From assembly GCA_027574665.1 (NCBI GenBank), contig CM050666.1:7812001-7876000 (forward strand): 64,000 bases of DNA. The letters run 5' to 3'. The translations under genes and the position numbers were made by a program. Below, in pieces: positions 21,901-31,971 of the stretch. Origin of the DNA: Rhynochetos jubatus. Taxonomy: Eukaryota; Chordata; Aves; Eurypygiformes; Rhynochetidae. The notes beneath the pieces were generated by a model. The model worked only from the letters and a program-made list of their open reading frames with translations. It made no database searches and was not told the DNA's origin. Position 1 is the first letter of the stretch; the number at the start of each line of letters is the position of its first letter.

Positions 21901-24900
21901 TTTGAGCCTTCTGTAACAGATGGCCCTATTGCATTTACACACTGAGGTGTTCCACATTAGACTTCACCAAACCTTCAGTCCCAATGCCAAGAATTTAAAC
22001 CTTCAGTCCCAATGCCAAGAATTTAAATGGAGCAGGATGCAGGCAGAGTTGAAGATAAAAATGGAGACAAGATGTATCTTAGCCAAACTAGTCTATCCTG
22101 TAGGGGGAAATACTCGCCCTTCTGTTTCCCTGGGTTGACTGGAAAGGTGGTTCAGCACGCCCCAGAGGATGCAGCTCTAAGCAGAGCTCTGGCAATGGCC
22201 AGGATATGACACTTTTCCTGAAGCCTGTTTCAGTATTCACCTACAAGCCTGAAACGGCAGGAGAGGCAACACTGCCGTTGCAAGGCCTGCTGCACCCTGA
22301 ATATTTCATCCCTTGCCTTGATGTTGTAGCCTTCGCACGTCTGGAGAGATTGAGCTCGTTTCCAGCACTTCGCATGGGAAGAGTTGGCTTCGTGCCAGCT
22401 CGCCCGGGCTCTCCTCGCCCGGGCTCTTCTCCCCCGGCGCAGGGAGAGCCGATTCCGCGGTCGGCGTGCGCGGGACATGGGCAAACCGGCCGCCGGAGCG
22501 GGGGCCGGCCGGGGTGGGGCCGGGCCCGGGAGCGGGTCGCGCCCTCTGCCGGCTGCGATCGGCTCGGCCCGGCTGGGCCGGGGCTGGAGCCTCCCAGCAC
22601 CTCCGTAGAGCGGCAGCTTGCAGTAGGTTTCACAGGCAGATTGTCGCGCGTGCCTCTTCCAGTCGCTTTAGCTCAGTCTCCCCAGGGTGCCCGATTGCCG
22701 CACGCCGTGTCCTGTTGTGCCGTGGGCTGTGAGCAGTCACACGGACTCAGGGCAACTAACCTAACCTGGAGCAGGATGCTGCTGGAGAAGAGGAGCTGGC
22801 AAAAGGAGAGCTCCGCGTGACTAGATCGCTGCAGTTGTAAGCAAATAGAGGTGCAGGCAGCAGCGCTAGGGCATGGCTTTGTGCAGGGGAAACTGGAGGA
22901 GATCAAGGTACTGAACTCCCATAACCAGAAGCTCTATATTATCATAGTATCATTTAAGTTGGAAAAGACCTTTAAGATCATGGAGTCCAATCCTACACCT
23001 GACACTGAAACCTTCTTTAATTTCCGTCTTCTATATTCCTGTGTATTTAGTTTGTTTGTTCTTGTGTCATTTGGATCAAATTGCTATTGATCATTCCCCT
23101 ATCGAACGTTATGGAAATCTGCTTACTATTCAGGTACTTGCATTGCCTGATCTCAGCAAGGAGTATCTGCTTTAAAGGTCTTAATTTCTCTGCGCATTTG
23201 GATTGTGTTTTCTGTGTCTTATAATTGCTATTCCATCACTTTAACTGCACAGGTAGGAAGGGAGATGTTCCTTGTGCTACAGCACAATATGGACTCTCTC
23301 ATCCATTAATAATAACTCTGTGGCAGAAAGGAACGCACATGTGCCTATAGGAGTACCCCTGTTTGATGCGGTATGCTGCAGAAGAATTTCTGGTGTTAAG
23401 TACCAAATTCTATGTCAGATTTCAAAAGCTTAATATTTAAACAGCAATATGTGTCTAAGCCTTCTGGTCAGTATTAGCCAAGACATTTACAAATATGTGA
23501 ACTAATAGCTGTAGACAAGGCTGTCTAAGCTGCTGTCCTATTTAATTATACTTGTATATGGGATGACTTAATATTTGAATGTTTTAATATCCTGTCCATT
23601 CACACCTGCATGTTAAGCAAACCAAAAGTAGTTTTGGTTAACGTGTAGTGACTGCTAATCAAAGATCTGTGTTTAAATTTAAGCTTTCGGTTCTCCAGAC
23701 CCAGAGATGCATCTGGAGCTGGCCATCCAGTATTGCTGAGAAAAAACACTTGAGAACCAGCAGTTATAAATAGGAATCCTGAGGAAGCTTTAATATGCAG
23801 CGTTAGCAGGAGTCAGGAGAAAACAGAAGCAGGAAAGATACTTCATGCACTGCAGTTCTTCAGGAAACACAGTATTGACCAGCAAATTATTTTTGCTCTA
23901 TAGATGAACTTTTCAGTGCTTTGTGGAGCTAGCTGATGTAGCATTGAGGCAGGGTTCTTACTCAGATAACAAAACTTTAAATTCTTACCTGTTCTGTGAG
24001 TGACTGCATTGCAAAGCTCGACACAATGCCAAACACCAAACCATTCAGTCTGATGAACAATAAGTTTGAATTAATTGATATTTGGGACCTAGCCATAAAG
24101 GATTTGTGTGTCTGGCTGGAGCTTCTCACGCTGTGCTCACTGGGTGTTTACAGTTCTGCTCTGAAATGACAAAGCAGGAAAGTACCGGAAGTGGTGTTCT
24201 GTCCCTGTAGTTCCTACAACCACATGTATTAAAAAATAGATAAAGACAACAGCTTAAAATTCTAATCTGCTCAGCCTAACTATGCGTTGAGCTATTGCCC
24301 TCAGCAAAACATTATCAGACTTCCTTGTTGTTTCAGTAGAGGCGGTTCAGTAGGACATACCCTGCCCCAAAGCCAGGCTAATGCTTTTTCAACCCTTGTG
24401 CCCAAGACAACAGCAGCCCCTTATCTCGAAGGCTTTCCTGCCTGCTTGATTATTTCCTGCGTTTGGTTGGTTTGTTTTGTTGGGGGGTTTTTGGTAGGGA
24501 TGTGCTCCTACCACTATAGTCTTCTGCATTTTACTCACATAATAATAACATTTATGTCTAATATGTCAGGCTCATTTTTGGGTCTTTGTTACTATTTTGA
24601 AATAAAACAAAGTTTCTGGTTTGAAAGAGAACTAGTAAGTAAAGTAGCTGCTTAACATTATACTGTTTTCCATTGAAACTTCCTCTCAGTATTCTCAGGG
24701 CCCTATTTTAATTCTTGCAGAGCCTGTACGGGCGGAGTGCTGAATGTGTGTATGTAGTGCTAAGGAAAGAAACTTGAAGGAAAGACAGGCCAAAAGATGG
24801 GGTAGCATAGGAAAATGGGGCACACAACTTACTGTTTTCTCTTTGTGCTTTCAGTGTTGGATGCAGAGTCCTTGCAGCGCTGCTTCTTTAACAAGCTTCG

Positions 24901-27900
24901 GGATATTTGCTTTGAGTGGCAGAAGCAGTTGCCACCACTGACACCACTGAAGCGGTTCCTGCTGGTTTCCATCCATGCCATCCGTAACACTCGACGGAAA
25001 ATGGAGGACCGCCACGTTCTGCTCCCAGAGTTCAATCAGCTGTTTGGTTTATCAGTAAGTCTGGACAGAACTGGGGAGGCCCGTTTGTTAGCTTTCCAAT
25101 GTTCCTATAAACACAGTGACCTAGCAATGGGTGATCTGTGAAATGGTAAGAATTTGTTGCCACAAGTTATTATCTTGTCTGTGCTGGAGCAAGACTTAGT
25201 GACTCTGATTGCTAGGGGCTTCCCTGATAAAGAAGGATGTTGTGACCTTGGATTTCATCTCATAAGTGATACAGGGAGGTGGGAAGTTCACGTAGTGTTA
25301 TGTTGCTGGAGTTACAGTGTTCTTGTGAATGAGGTAACTGATATATTAAGAAAAGAAGGGGTGAGAACAGCAGTTGTACCGTTCAAGTGCCAATTAATGA
25401 AGCTGCAGTGGGACTACATAACCAGCTGTCTGCTGTTTCAATTCCAGATTACTTTCAAGGGTATTAAATGACTAACAGCAAACAGAGAAAAGTAATTCCC
25501 CTGCAAAGTACCTATTTTATCCATTTGGTACATGGGTAAGCTGATTTAAATTGCCCTTACCTATGCAATATTGTATGGAAGAAAGCCCAGAATAAAGAAT
25601 CTTTGCTTGCTGGTACCAGTCGATGGGCTATTTTGGTTTTGAACATGAATATGTCTTCCTCTCTCTCCCTCCCCTCAAAAGGATGACATTGATCGTGCTT
25701 ACTTTGCGGTATTTGATGGCCATGGTGGAGTGGATGCTGCCAATTATTCAGCAACCCATTTGCATGTAAATGTTGGGCTACATGAAGAGATTGTTAAGAA
25801 TCCAGCTGAGGCCTTGAAATGCTCTTTCCAGAAGACAGATGAAATGTTTCTTTTCAAAGCCAAAAGAGAGGTGAGTGGGTAGAGATTAATTCCATTGTAT
25901 TTGAATAACACTGAGAACTGTTGGACAACATGGTATTATCCAGAAAATTCTGGCAGTACAGTTTCTTTGAATCACTGACTTCTTTATGAAATTATGCTAC
26001 ATGTGAAGATTTTCTTTGATCAAATTACTTTTTTTCTGAGCAAAGCCAAAATGACAGTGCTTACAAGTGTAAGATGAGTGATTGAAAAGAGGTGTTAAGT
26101 GGTTTAAATGATCCTGACATACCAATTATTTGAGAGAACACTCTGCTGCCTCTTTGCCTAAATCAGGCAGCCTCTACATGTTCTGTTGTCCTACCTCTTA
26201 ACCTGGAACAGAGGTTTCTCTCTTCCTGATGATATGGCCACTATTCCCCTTTCTTGTCCCACCATTAATGTCATAGGTGGTTGTGAGATGAAAAATGTGT
26301 TTTATGATTTAAATCAGACTCTTCAGTTCATTAAGCTTATTGATCAGCTTTGAATAAAGTTGGTATGATGAATGTTCTTTCTTCAAATCTACATAATAGG
26401 AGGATGATTTCTTATACAGTTTAATAAGTCTTTTATAATAGCAATATGGAAGTATTTGTCTTAATTTCTGTCGATATATAAAAGAGGAACCAGCATCTTT
26501 TTGAGGTCTGACTTACACTAATCTTTACAGGGCATCTAGGACAGTTAGGTTCCTTCTTTTGTTGACATCCTCATTTAAATACCCAGGGCTAGGAGGATGT
26601 ATGTGGAGCAAGGCTCTGTCATTGCTAGTGGTAGAGAGGGGAGTGCGGAAGGGATTGGGGACGCCTGTGTGCGTTTGTGAAATGTTCATACTACCGAAAT
26701 TTAGATCCTCTTCCTTTTCTGTGTGTCTCTGTTTTGAACAATAGAGGTCTTAGTCTCCTTGGTAAGTTTTGGAATCAATAGCAGAGAAGGAAGAACGTAA
26801 CAGAGGCAGTATTAGCCCTCTGCATGTTAGAATATGTGAGTAGTTTATTTCAAGTCTGTCTAATATCTTGTCCTTTGTTTTCAGGTACCTGAATTATGAT
26901 TGGCAGGTCTACTCTGCTGCATTTCAGTGTGACTTAACCTAGGTTTACAGTAGTGCCATGTAACCTCGTAGGGCTTGTTAAATATTCACTGAGCATGCCT
27001 CTTTTCTTTTGTAGAAGCTGCGGAGTGGTACAACAGGTGTGTCTGCGCTGATTGTAGGGAACAAGCTGCACATAGCATGGCTAGGAGACTCACAGATAAT
27101 GCTTGTGCAGCAAGGAAAAGCTGTGACGTTAATGGAACCTCACAAACCAGAACGAGAAGTAAGCCCTGACTTGCTTTTTTTCTCTCGTGTGTTGTCAAAA
27201 TCTCTCTTGAAACCTTTTGGAATTTAGCCTTTGTAAGTGTTTGGAGCTTTATATAATTACACATATTGTATGGTAAGATCAGAGAATCAACAATTTCTGG
27301 TTTTTCCACTTACTCCCGTGACTTGAAAAGGTGATCCCTACAACTGTGTCCCCTTGAAAGTACTGATGGAACTGGTAGTCCTGACTACAGTTCCTGCTCA
27401 GAATGTCTCTTCAAAATTTGTAGTAATTAAAGACTTTCACATGATTTTTTGTGTGTGTGAATTTAAAATTGCCTGTTGTAAATTAACTTATTAATGTGAG
27501 ACAAACAGCTATTTAAAATGGTAGCATAATGCAAGTCTTTAATAAGAAAAGACTTTCATAAGAATACTGTCATTCAAAAGCTAATGTTAATCTACTGGCC
27601 TAACTGACTTAGTGTGTTGCATTTTCTATATACTTTAGATAGCCAAGTATTTTTATTACATGAAATTTGATGGGGATCTTGCGAGTTTACATAGTATTGC
27701 ATGACCCTTTGCCTTCATAATACGAATATTTGTAATAACCAAGTAGTTAAAGGAGTATCCATGCAAATGCTGTTGTTACATAGTCTATTTATATATTTTC
27801 CCAATTGCTGTATGGGATGGGAAGAATTGGCAGGAAAGGGTACTCATCCATATGGGAAAGAACATGATACAAAAACTTACGAATTCTGCTTTCTTGTGAA

Positions 27901-29668
27901 CAAGCCATGGTATGGTTGGGCAGTAGGTGGGTTGTTGCCAGTAATCTTGAGTGCATGTTTCCAAGCTAGAATCTGATAGTGTGTTTGCTCGCTTCATTGT
28001 ACAAATACAGAAGCTGAAGCAGCTCTTGGGTTTTGGGTTTTGTCTGGTTTTTTTCCCTCTTTGATTGGATAACAACAAGGCCAGTAAGTCACGGGTAGGT
28101 TTTCAGTATAAAAATTGTATTATATGGTTTTTCAGGATGAGAGAGCACGTATTGAGACTCTGGGTGGTTGTGTAACCTATATGGACTGCTGGCGCGTTAA
28201 TGGCACCTTGGCTGTTTCCAGAGCAATTGGTAAGATAAACCATCGTATTAGTATAGTTCAGATTAAATTTGATTAAAACACACCACCTGAGACCATGTTT
28301 ACTGTAAATGTCATTTTGTTCAGCATAGACCAAAGAGTAAGCCACTCTTACTGTCTTTGCCATAAGGATAGATTTTACAACTATATAACTTACATAGATT
28401 GCAGCTATATAATCTTACTGGTTTTACCATAAGCGTAGGAAATCGTTTTATTTTACATACTGGCCATGACAGTCGTCATTCTCTTATGTCTTTTGCTTCT
28501 TGTCTTTGATACTGTGGTGTTCTACAGTAGCTTAACAAATGTTGAGTATTTAGTGGGGTGTTTTTGTCCGCTGTAACGTGTCTTTCTCCTGACTGAACTT
28601 CTAAAATCAGATTGCTGCATCCTCCTTCAAATCACACACATCCAGCCATTTAGGGCATTTTAATAGTAGTAGTCCAGAATCTTACTAAATTAACTTACTT
28701 TGCTACTTGCCAATTAAGGCAAAAAGAGAAAAGACCCTGGGCAAGTACAGTAGATAACAGATGTATGAATGGAAGCAAATTAGTATAAACGTACATAGTA
28801 CTATTTGGCTCAGTAGCAACCCATGTTCAATAAGCATGTCCACATGAAACTGATGAACTAAACACAATGAGCAGATTCTTTTGGCATCGGGGTGTATATC
28901 TGGGTAGCTAAAAACGATCTTATTTTCATAGCATCCTGAGGGCTGTACAAGAGGCACACCCACAACGTGAAAGGTCTGACTATCTCCTTGCACAAATATA
29001 TTTCAGAGAAAAAACCGTGAAAGAATTTCCTTAGTTTCCCTGCAAAATTAGGAATATGTGAATTAGAGTAACTCCTTAGAAACCCACTGGATATAGGTAG
29101 GTTCCAAGTGTTCTTAAAGAAACAAAGGCCTTCCATGCTTATTCCATAGCTTTTCACAACTCTTGTCCTGCATCAGGTAACTCTGGAATATGATTTTATA
29201 ATCTTGAGGATGGTAAAAGCAGTTGGTGGGTGAAGAAGTAACTGTTTACATTGGAAGTAGTAACGCCTTTGTTTTGTTTGTTTGTTTGTCTCAGGTGATA
29301 TATGTCAGAAACCCTACATCTCTGGTGACGCAGATGGAGGTTCGTTTGATCTGACTGGTTCTGAAGACTACTTGCTCCTGGCCTGTGATGGATTCTTTGA
29401 TGCTATCAAGCCGTATGAGGTTGTAGACTTGGTCCTAGATCATTTAATGCAAACCAAAGGAGAGGGTCTCAGAGCAGCAGAAAGACTGGTGGCTGCTGCG
29501 AAGGAAAACGGATCCAGTGATAACATCACTGTTCTAGTGGTGTTCTTGAGGGATCCTCAGGACATCTTGGCAGACTGTCTCAGAGACCCTAAGAGCCTTG
29601 GCGCTGGTGATGATGCTCAGAGCTCACCCTTTAATTTCCTCAGCTGTGAGGCAGCAGCCACACAGTGA
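9538..29668 (+). CDS. PPM1F: Protein phosphatase, Mg2+/Mn2+ dependent 1F (POPX2, CaMKPase), 7 coding exons
   Basis: This is an intact PP2C-family serine/threonine phosphatase, which in mammals removes phosphate from CaMKII and PAK and acts with PIX proteins in the cytoplasm. The join is 9538-9713, 21000-21130, 24855-25054, 25682-25870, 27015-27158, 28136-28229 and 29295-29668, giving 435 aa (human 454). Residues 1-100 form a divergent N-terminus that keeps the human pattern ([18 protein letters not shown]). The PP2C domain starts near residue 140. Visible motifs are MEDRH (152-156), FDGHGG (180-185, metal ligand D181), WLGDS (D257), [11 protein letters not shown] (303-313), CDGFFD (D343) and SDNI (D387), so the metal-binding acids are present. 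All introns are GT-AG and the frame is open throughout. It sits between TOP3B and MAPK1, as in human. Confidence 0.95.
14097..14351 (+). mobile_element. CR1 LINE 3'-end fragment in PPM1F intron 1
   Basis: It starts near caagggcctgtagtgacagg and includes ggatatcaggaagaaattct, the segment after the CR1 reverse-transcriptase ORF. It continues through ggttgcccagagaagctgtg and ends in ccattctgttattctat, a slightly degraded CR1 tail. It is 5'-truncated and on the + strand. The 145-aa open frame across it is a chance ORF. Confidence 0.9.
15948..16627 (-). mobile_element. CR1 LINE with C-terminal reverse-transcriptase remnant, PPM1F intron 1
   Basis: On the minus strand this is a 680-nt CR1 copy, the longest in the window. 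The right-hand part (about 16381-16627) still encodes the end of the CR1 pol ORF in one open frame, including [20 protein letters not shown] and [20 protein letters not shown]. The 3' UTR follows and the tail atagaatcatagaatgg lies at the left end. It is 5'-truncated at a simple CA/TAGA repeat and cannot move on its own. Confidence 0.92.
16628..16660. repeat. Short TAGA/CA microsatellite at CR1 5' truncation point
   Basis: A short stretch of atagatagatatatacacacacatac abuts the truncated end of the CR1 copy. It may be the pre-existing target sequence of the insertion or a later expansion. Confidence 0.6.
21000..21130 (+). CDS. PPM1F: PPM1F exon 2
   Basis: The exon encodes [20 protein letters not shown] to EGDKERFT after completing an arginine codon. 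It corresponds to the human PPLAAALAHEAVSQLLQTDL region, which is followed in human by a long acidic run that is shorter here. The donor gtaagt starts at 21131. The acceptor is a tandem cagcag, so the exon could also start at 20997 and add one residue. Confidence 0.9.
21970..22025. repeat. Exact tandem duplication, 2 x 28 bp
   Basis: The 28-nt unit starting aaccttcagtcccaatgcca is present twice in direct succession without a mismatch (21970-21997 and 21998-22025). The identity suggests a recent slippage or duplication event in PPM1F intron 2. Confidence 0.93.
22380..22620. promoter_or_regulatory. Intronic CpG-rich block in PPM1F intron 2
   Basis: About 240 nt inside otherwise AT-rich intron have very high GC and dense CpG. 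They include two copies of ctcgcccgggctct and several gccggccgg-type segments. The block looks like a small CpG island and could be an alternative promoter or an enhancer. No start site or exon can be proven from sequence alone. Confidence 0.5.
22938..23015 (-). mobile_element. Old CR1 3' tail remnant
   Basis: The sequence tatcatagtatcatttaagt followed by ggaaaagacctttaagatca and gagtccaatcct is the reverse complement of an old CR1 3' end. Only about 80 nt are recognisable. It lies in PPM1F intron 2. Confidence 0.75.
24855..25054 (+). CDS. PPM1F: PPM1F exon 3 (start of PP2C domain)
   Basis: The exon encodes [18 protein letters not shown] through [18 protein letters not shown] to FNQLFGLS. 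The [12 protein letters not shown] segment is the first conserved PP2C motif. The acceptor gctttcag ends at 24854. The donor gtaagt at 25055 leaves the exon on a codon boundary. Confidence 0.95.
25055..25681 (+). other. PPM1F: PPM1F intron 3
   Basis: This 627-nt intron lies between donor gtaagt and the C/T-rich acceptor tract tctctctccctcccctcaaaag. No repeat or RNA gene is recognised. Confidence 0.85.
25682..25870 (+). CDS. PPM1F: PPM1F exon 4 (DGHGG metal-binding motif)
   Basis: The exon encodes [20 protein letters not shown] through to [16 protein letters not shown] is the hallmark PP2C motif, whose aspartate binds the catalytic metal ions. It has 189 nt, phase 0 at both ends, and donor gtgagt at 25871. 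Confidence 0.95.
25871..27014 (+). other. PPM1F: PPM1F intron 4
   Basis: This 1144-nt intron is AT-rich, with acceptor tract tcttttcttttgtag. I see no embedded element. Confidence 0.85.
27015..27158 (+). CDS. PPM1F: PPM1F exon 5
   Basis: The exon encodes [20 protein letters not shown], then [17 protein letters not shown] and [14 protein letters not shown] and WLGDS are conserved PP2C motifs. It has 144 nt, phase 0 at both ends, and donor gtaagc at 27159. Confidence 0.95.
27159..28135 (+). other. PPM1F: PPM1F intron 5
   Basis: This 977-nt AT-rich intron runs from donor gtaagc to acceptor ggtttttcag. No repeat or RNA gene is recognised. Confidence 0.85.
28136..28229 (+). CDS. PPM1F: PPM1F exon 6
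   Basis: The exon encodes [18 protein letters not shown] and [25 protein letters not shown] is completed across the next junction and is a conserved PP2C motif. The acceptor tttttcag ends at 28135 and the donor gtaaga starts at 28230. Confidence 0.95.
28230..29294 (+). other. PPM1F: PPM1F intron 6
   Basis: This 1065-nt intron ends in a TTTG-repeat tract (about 29271-29290) that serves as the pyrimidine-rich acceptor tract before tctcag. Nothing else is recognised. Confidence 0.85.
29295..29668 (+). CDS. PPM1F: PPM1F last coding exon
   Basis: The exon encodes [20 protein letters not shown], then [20 protein letters not shown] and [20 protein letters not shown]. It carries the last metal-binding aspartates of the PP2C fold. 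The C-terminus ends SCEAAATQ and differs from human, as the tail does in the family generally. The stop TGA is at 29666-29668. Confidence 0.95.
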
Positions 29669-31965
29669 CAAAATATGCTTAATCCAGAACCTTCAAGTAA
29701 GTTCACATGGGGAGCTGCTTTCCACTGAAGAAGCCTCTAATGCAATAGGCAAAACATGTCGGGGAAAAAAATGACAAATGAACAAACATTTAACAGAGAG
29801 GAGAGTTATACAGCTATTTCGTCTCTGGGAGCAGACTTTCTAAAGTGTATCCCAGGGCTGCTGGTCATATCCCTTCTGCCCTGGAAGTGGTAAGAAACCA
29901 TACTATGTATAAGCTAATGGGTGAGAACACCTGTTTGTGAATTCTGCGTGAAAATTTAAATTAGCGCTTAAAAAGAATGCTTTATGTTGTATTTAACTGT
30001 GATGTTACTTTGGAGATTGGGAGGAGAGAAGCCGTCACCATCACAGAAAAGCTTGTTACTGTGTGTGGTCTGTAGGATTTTGTATTGTACCAAAGAGGAT
30101 ACTGCCGGAGTGATGTGGCCTCTGTATTCAAACAGAGACATTTGTGTGTGGAGAGGAGAAAATGAAACTGAGTGCCCCAGAAAAAGAGCAAGAAAGCTAG
30201 CTAGGAATATCCCAGGCAAAAGAATACAAAATCAGCTGCTTCCTGGGATGCTCTGATCTATAAACTGGAATCCGATATTTAACTGCACTGGATTATTGCT
30301 TTATTGGCATTTGGCAACTGAAGAGAAAGGACGGTTGTTGTTGTGTTTGAGAGAGCTCTTTACGGTGTGTGTGCTCTAGCAGTTACATATGCTCTGTTTC
30401 TGCCACTTTTTTATGTACTATAACAAATGAGAGTTTTATTTTTATTCCATGTGTTTATTTGTTTATTTACTGAACTTTCCAGTTGGAGGACTTTTTTGCA
30501 GTGTTGCTTTATTTTGTTGTGGTTTTTATTTAAATTAGAATTTTTAAGTGGCTATGTCTTTATTATCTGGTTTTAAAAACTGACTACCCTCAAGTGCCTT
30601 AAATATTTCACCCAAGGATTGCTGACTTCCTATCATAGTCTGGTGAGCCAGTTCCTGGTGGTTTTGAAATGTGATTTTTTTGTTTCATCAGTACTAGTGT
30701 TTAATGCACTTAAATGTTTTATTTTTGTGAATGATTTTAGTGGGAACTAGGTTTCAAGAAATCATCCCTTTCATAGTTGCCAAATCCTTGTGGCTTGTAG
30801 TAAAAGCTTCACAATCCTTACTGTGACTTACCCCCTGCTCCATGCAAAAAGCTGTAGTTAGTTAATCATGATGTAACAATCTGAGTCATCATAACTTTCA
30901 TTTAGAAACAAATACACTTCTGACCTTCACAGGAAAATACAATAACACAAACTTGAAACAGTTCAGTAACAGGTTTTTATTAACAGATGGTTCATTTGGC
31001 CATTGAACTTTCATGAGTCCTCTTTCAAAAGTTCTCCTTCATAAACTTTTTGGGTCTAAGTGACTTGCTAAGGAGATGTGAAGCTGAGGTGAGGATGAAA
31101 GAATCTTAATGAATGTGTATGTTGTTGTGTGACTGTTCTATCCATCACATGCTAGAGCCTCTGGTTGTGCTTTGTCTTGCCTGGCTAGCAGGACTCAACA
31201 AGATCTGAAGGCTCAGTGGTAAATGTGTTAGTAATTTCTGTATCTAAACAAGAAGTGCTTTACATCTGGCAGCAAGATTGTATGCCTAATTTAGAAGCAC
31301 ATGGCATTGCAATATGTCAGTCCTGTTGATTAAAATGTGTTGAACGTTAATGTTGCTTAGGGAGGAAATTTAGGTAGAAGAATTGAGATGGCTAAAAGGA
31401 AGAACAGACCAGCACTGTTTATGTCCACAGTGTCTCTGGGTCGTTAGCTGCTGTGGGACAATGCCGCTACCAGAGCAACTTGAGTTTTTTGCTGGATTAC
31501 TATGGATGATCGTACGGTTTAGCACAGAAACTCCTCAGTGAGCTACCATCTCACAGCAACTCGGACAGTGACTTCCTTGTTCTGCTATGCAAAACCAGGA
31601 GCTTTTCCTGTGAGGAGATTGCAAACACTTTTCCATCCTACATTGTGCTGCCCTAAAATGTGTGGGGAAGGCTTTCTGTGATGGCAGCCTGATAGAGCAG
31701 ATGTTAATTTCTTTAGTGAACCTACTTCAGTTAAGGAAGCCTTTAGATTTGCATAGTAATCCCTTTGGATTTACCATCTCCTATCTCTTTAATTTCTAAC
31801 CCAGATATTCAGTGTCATGCTAAATTCTGATGACCACTAGTGCCTCTTGGTGTCTTGGAAATAGTTCTCATTAGTAATACAGTAAAATCATGCTTTTGTT
31901 TTTTAGCTTTTTTTTTTTTTTAATGGAAGCTAAGTGAAATGGGCATTCAGAAAGTTGTCTGTGGT

Positions 31966-31971
31966 AATAAA
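31966..31971 (+). terminator. PPM1F: Candidate PPM1F poly(A) signal (proximal)
   Basis: The AATAAA is followed by an A-rich stretch about 2.3 kb after the stop codon. It is plausible, but the downstream GT-rich element is weak. Confidence 0.3.

Larger units (their letters stand above)
21131..24854 (+). other. PPM1F: PPM1F intron 2 (3.7 kb)
   Basis: The intron runs from donor gtaagt to acceptor gtgctttcag. It contains a 28-bp tandem duplication (21970-22025), a CpG-rich block (22380-22620) and a short old CR1 tail (22938-23015). The remainder is AT-rich with no recognised element. Confidence 0.85.

Noticed and set aside
22206-22820. 204-codon open frame in PPM1F intron 2
   Set aside because: It spans the CpG block, has low-complexity Pro/Arg/Gly composition, and shows no recognisable domain. 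The CpG island itself is reported instead.
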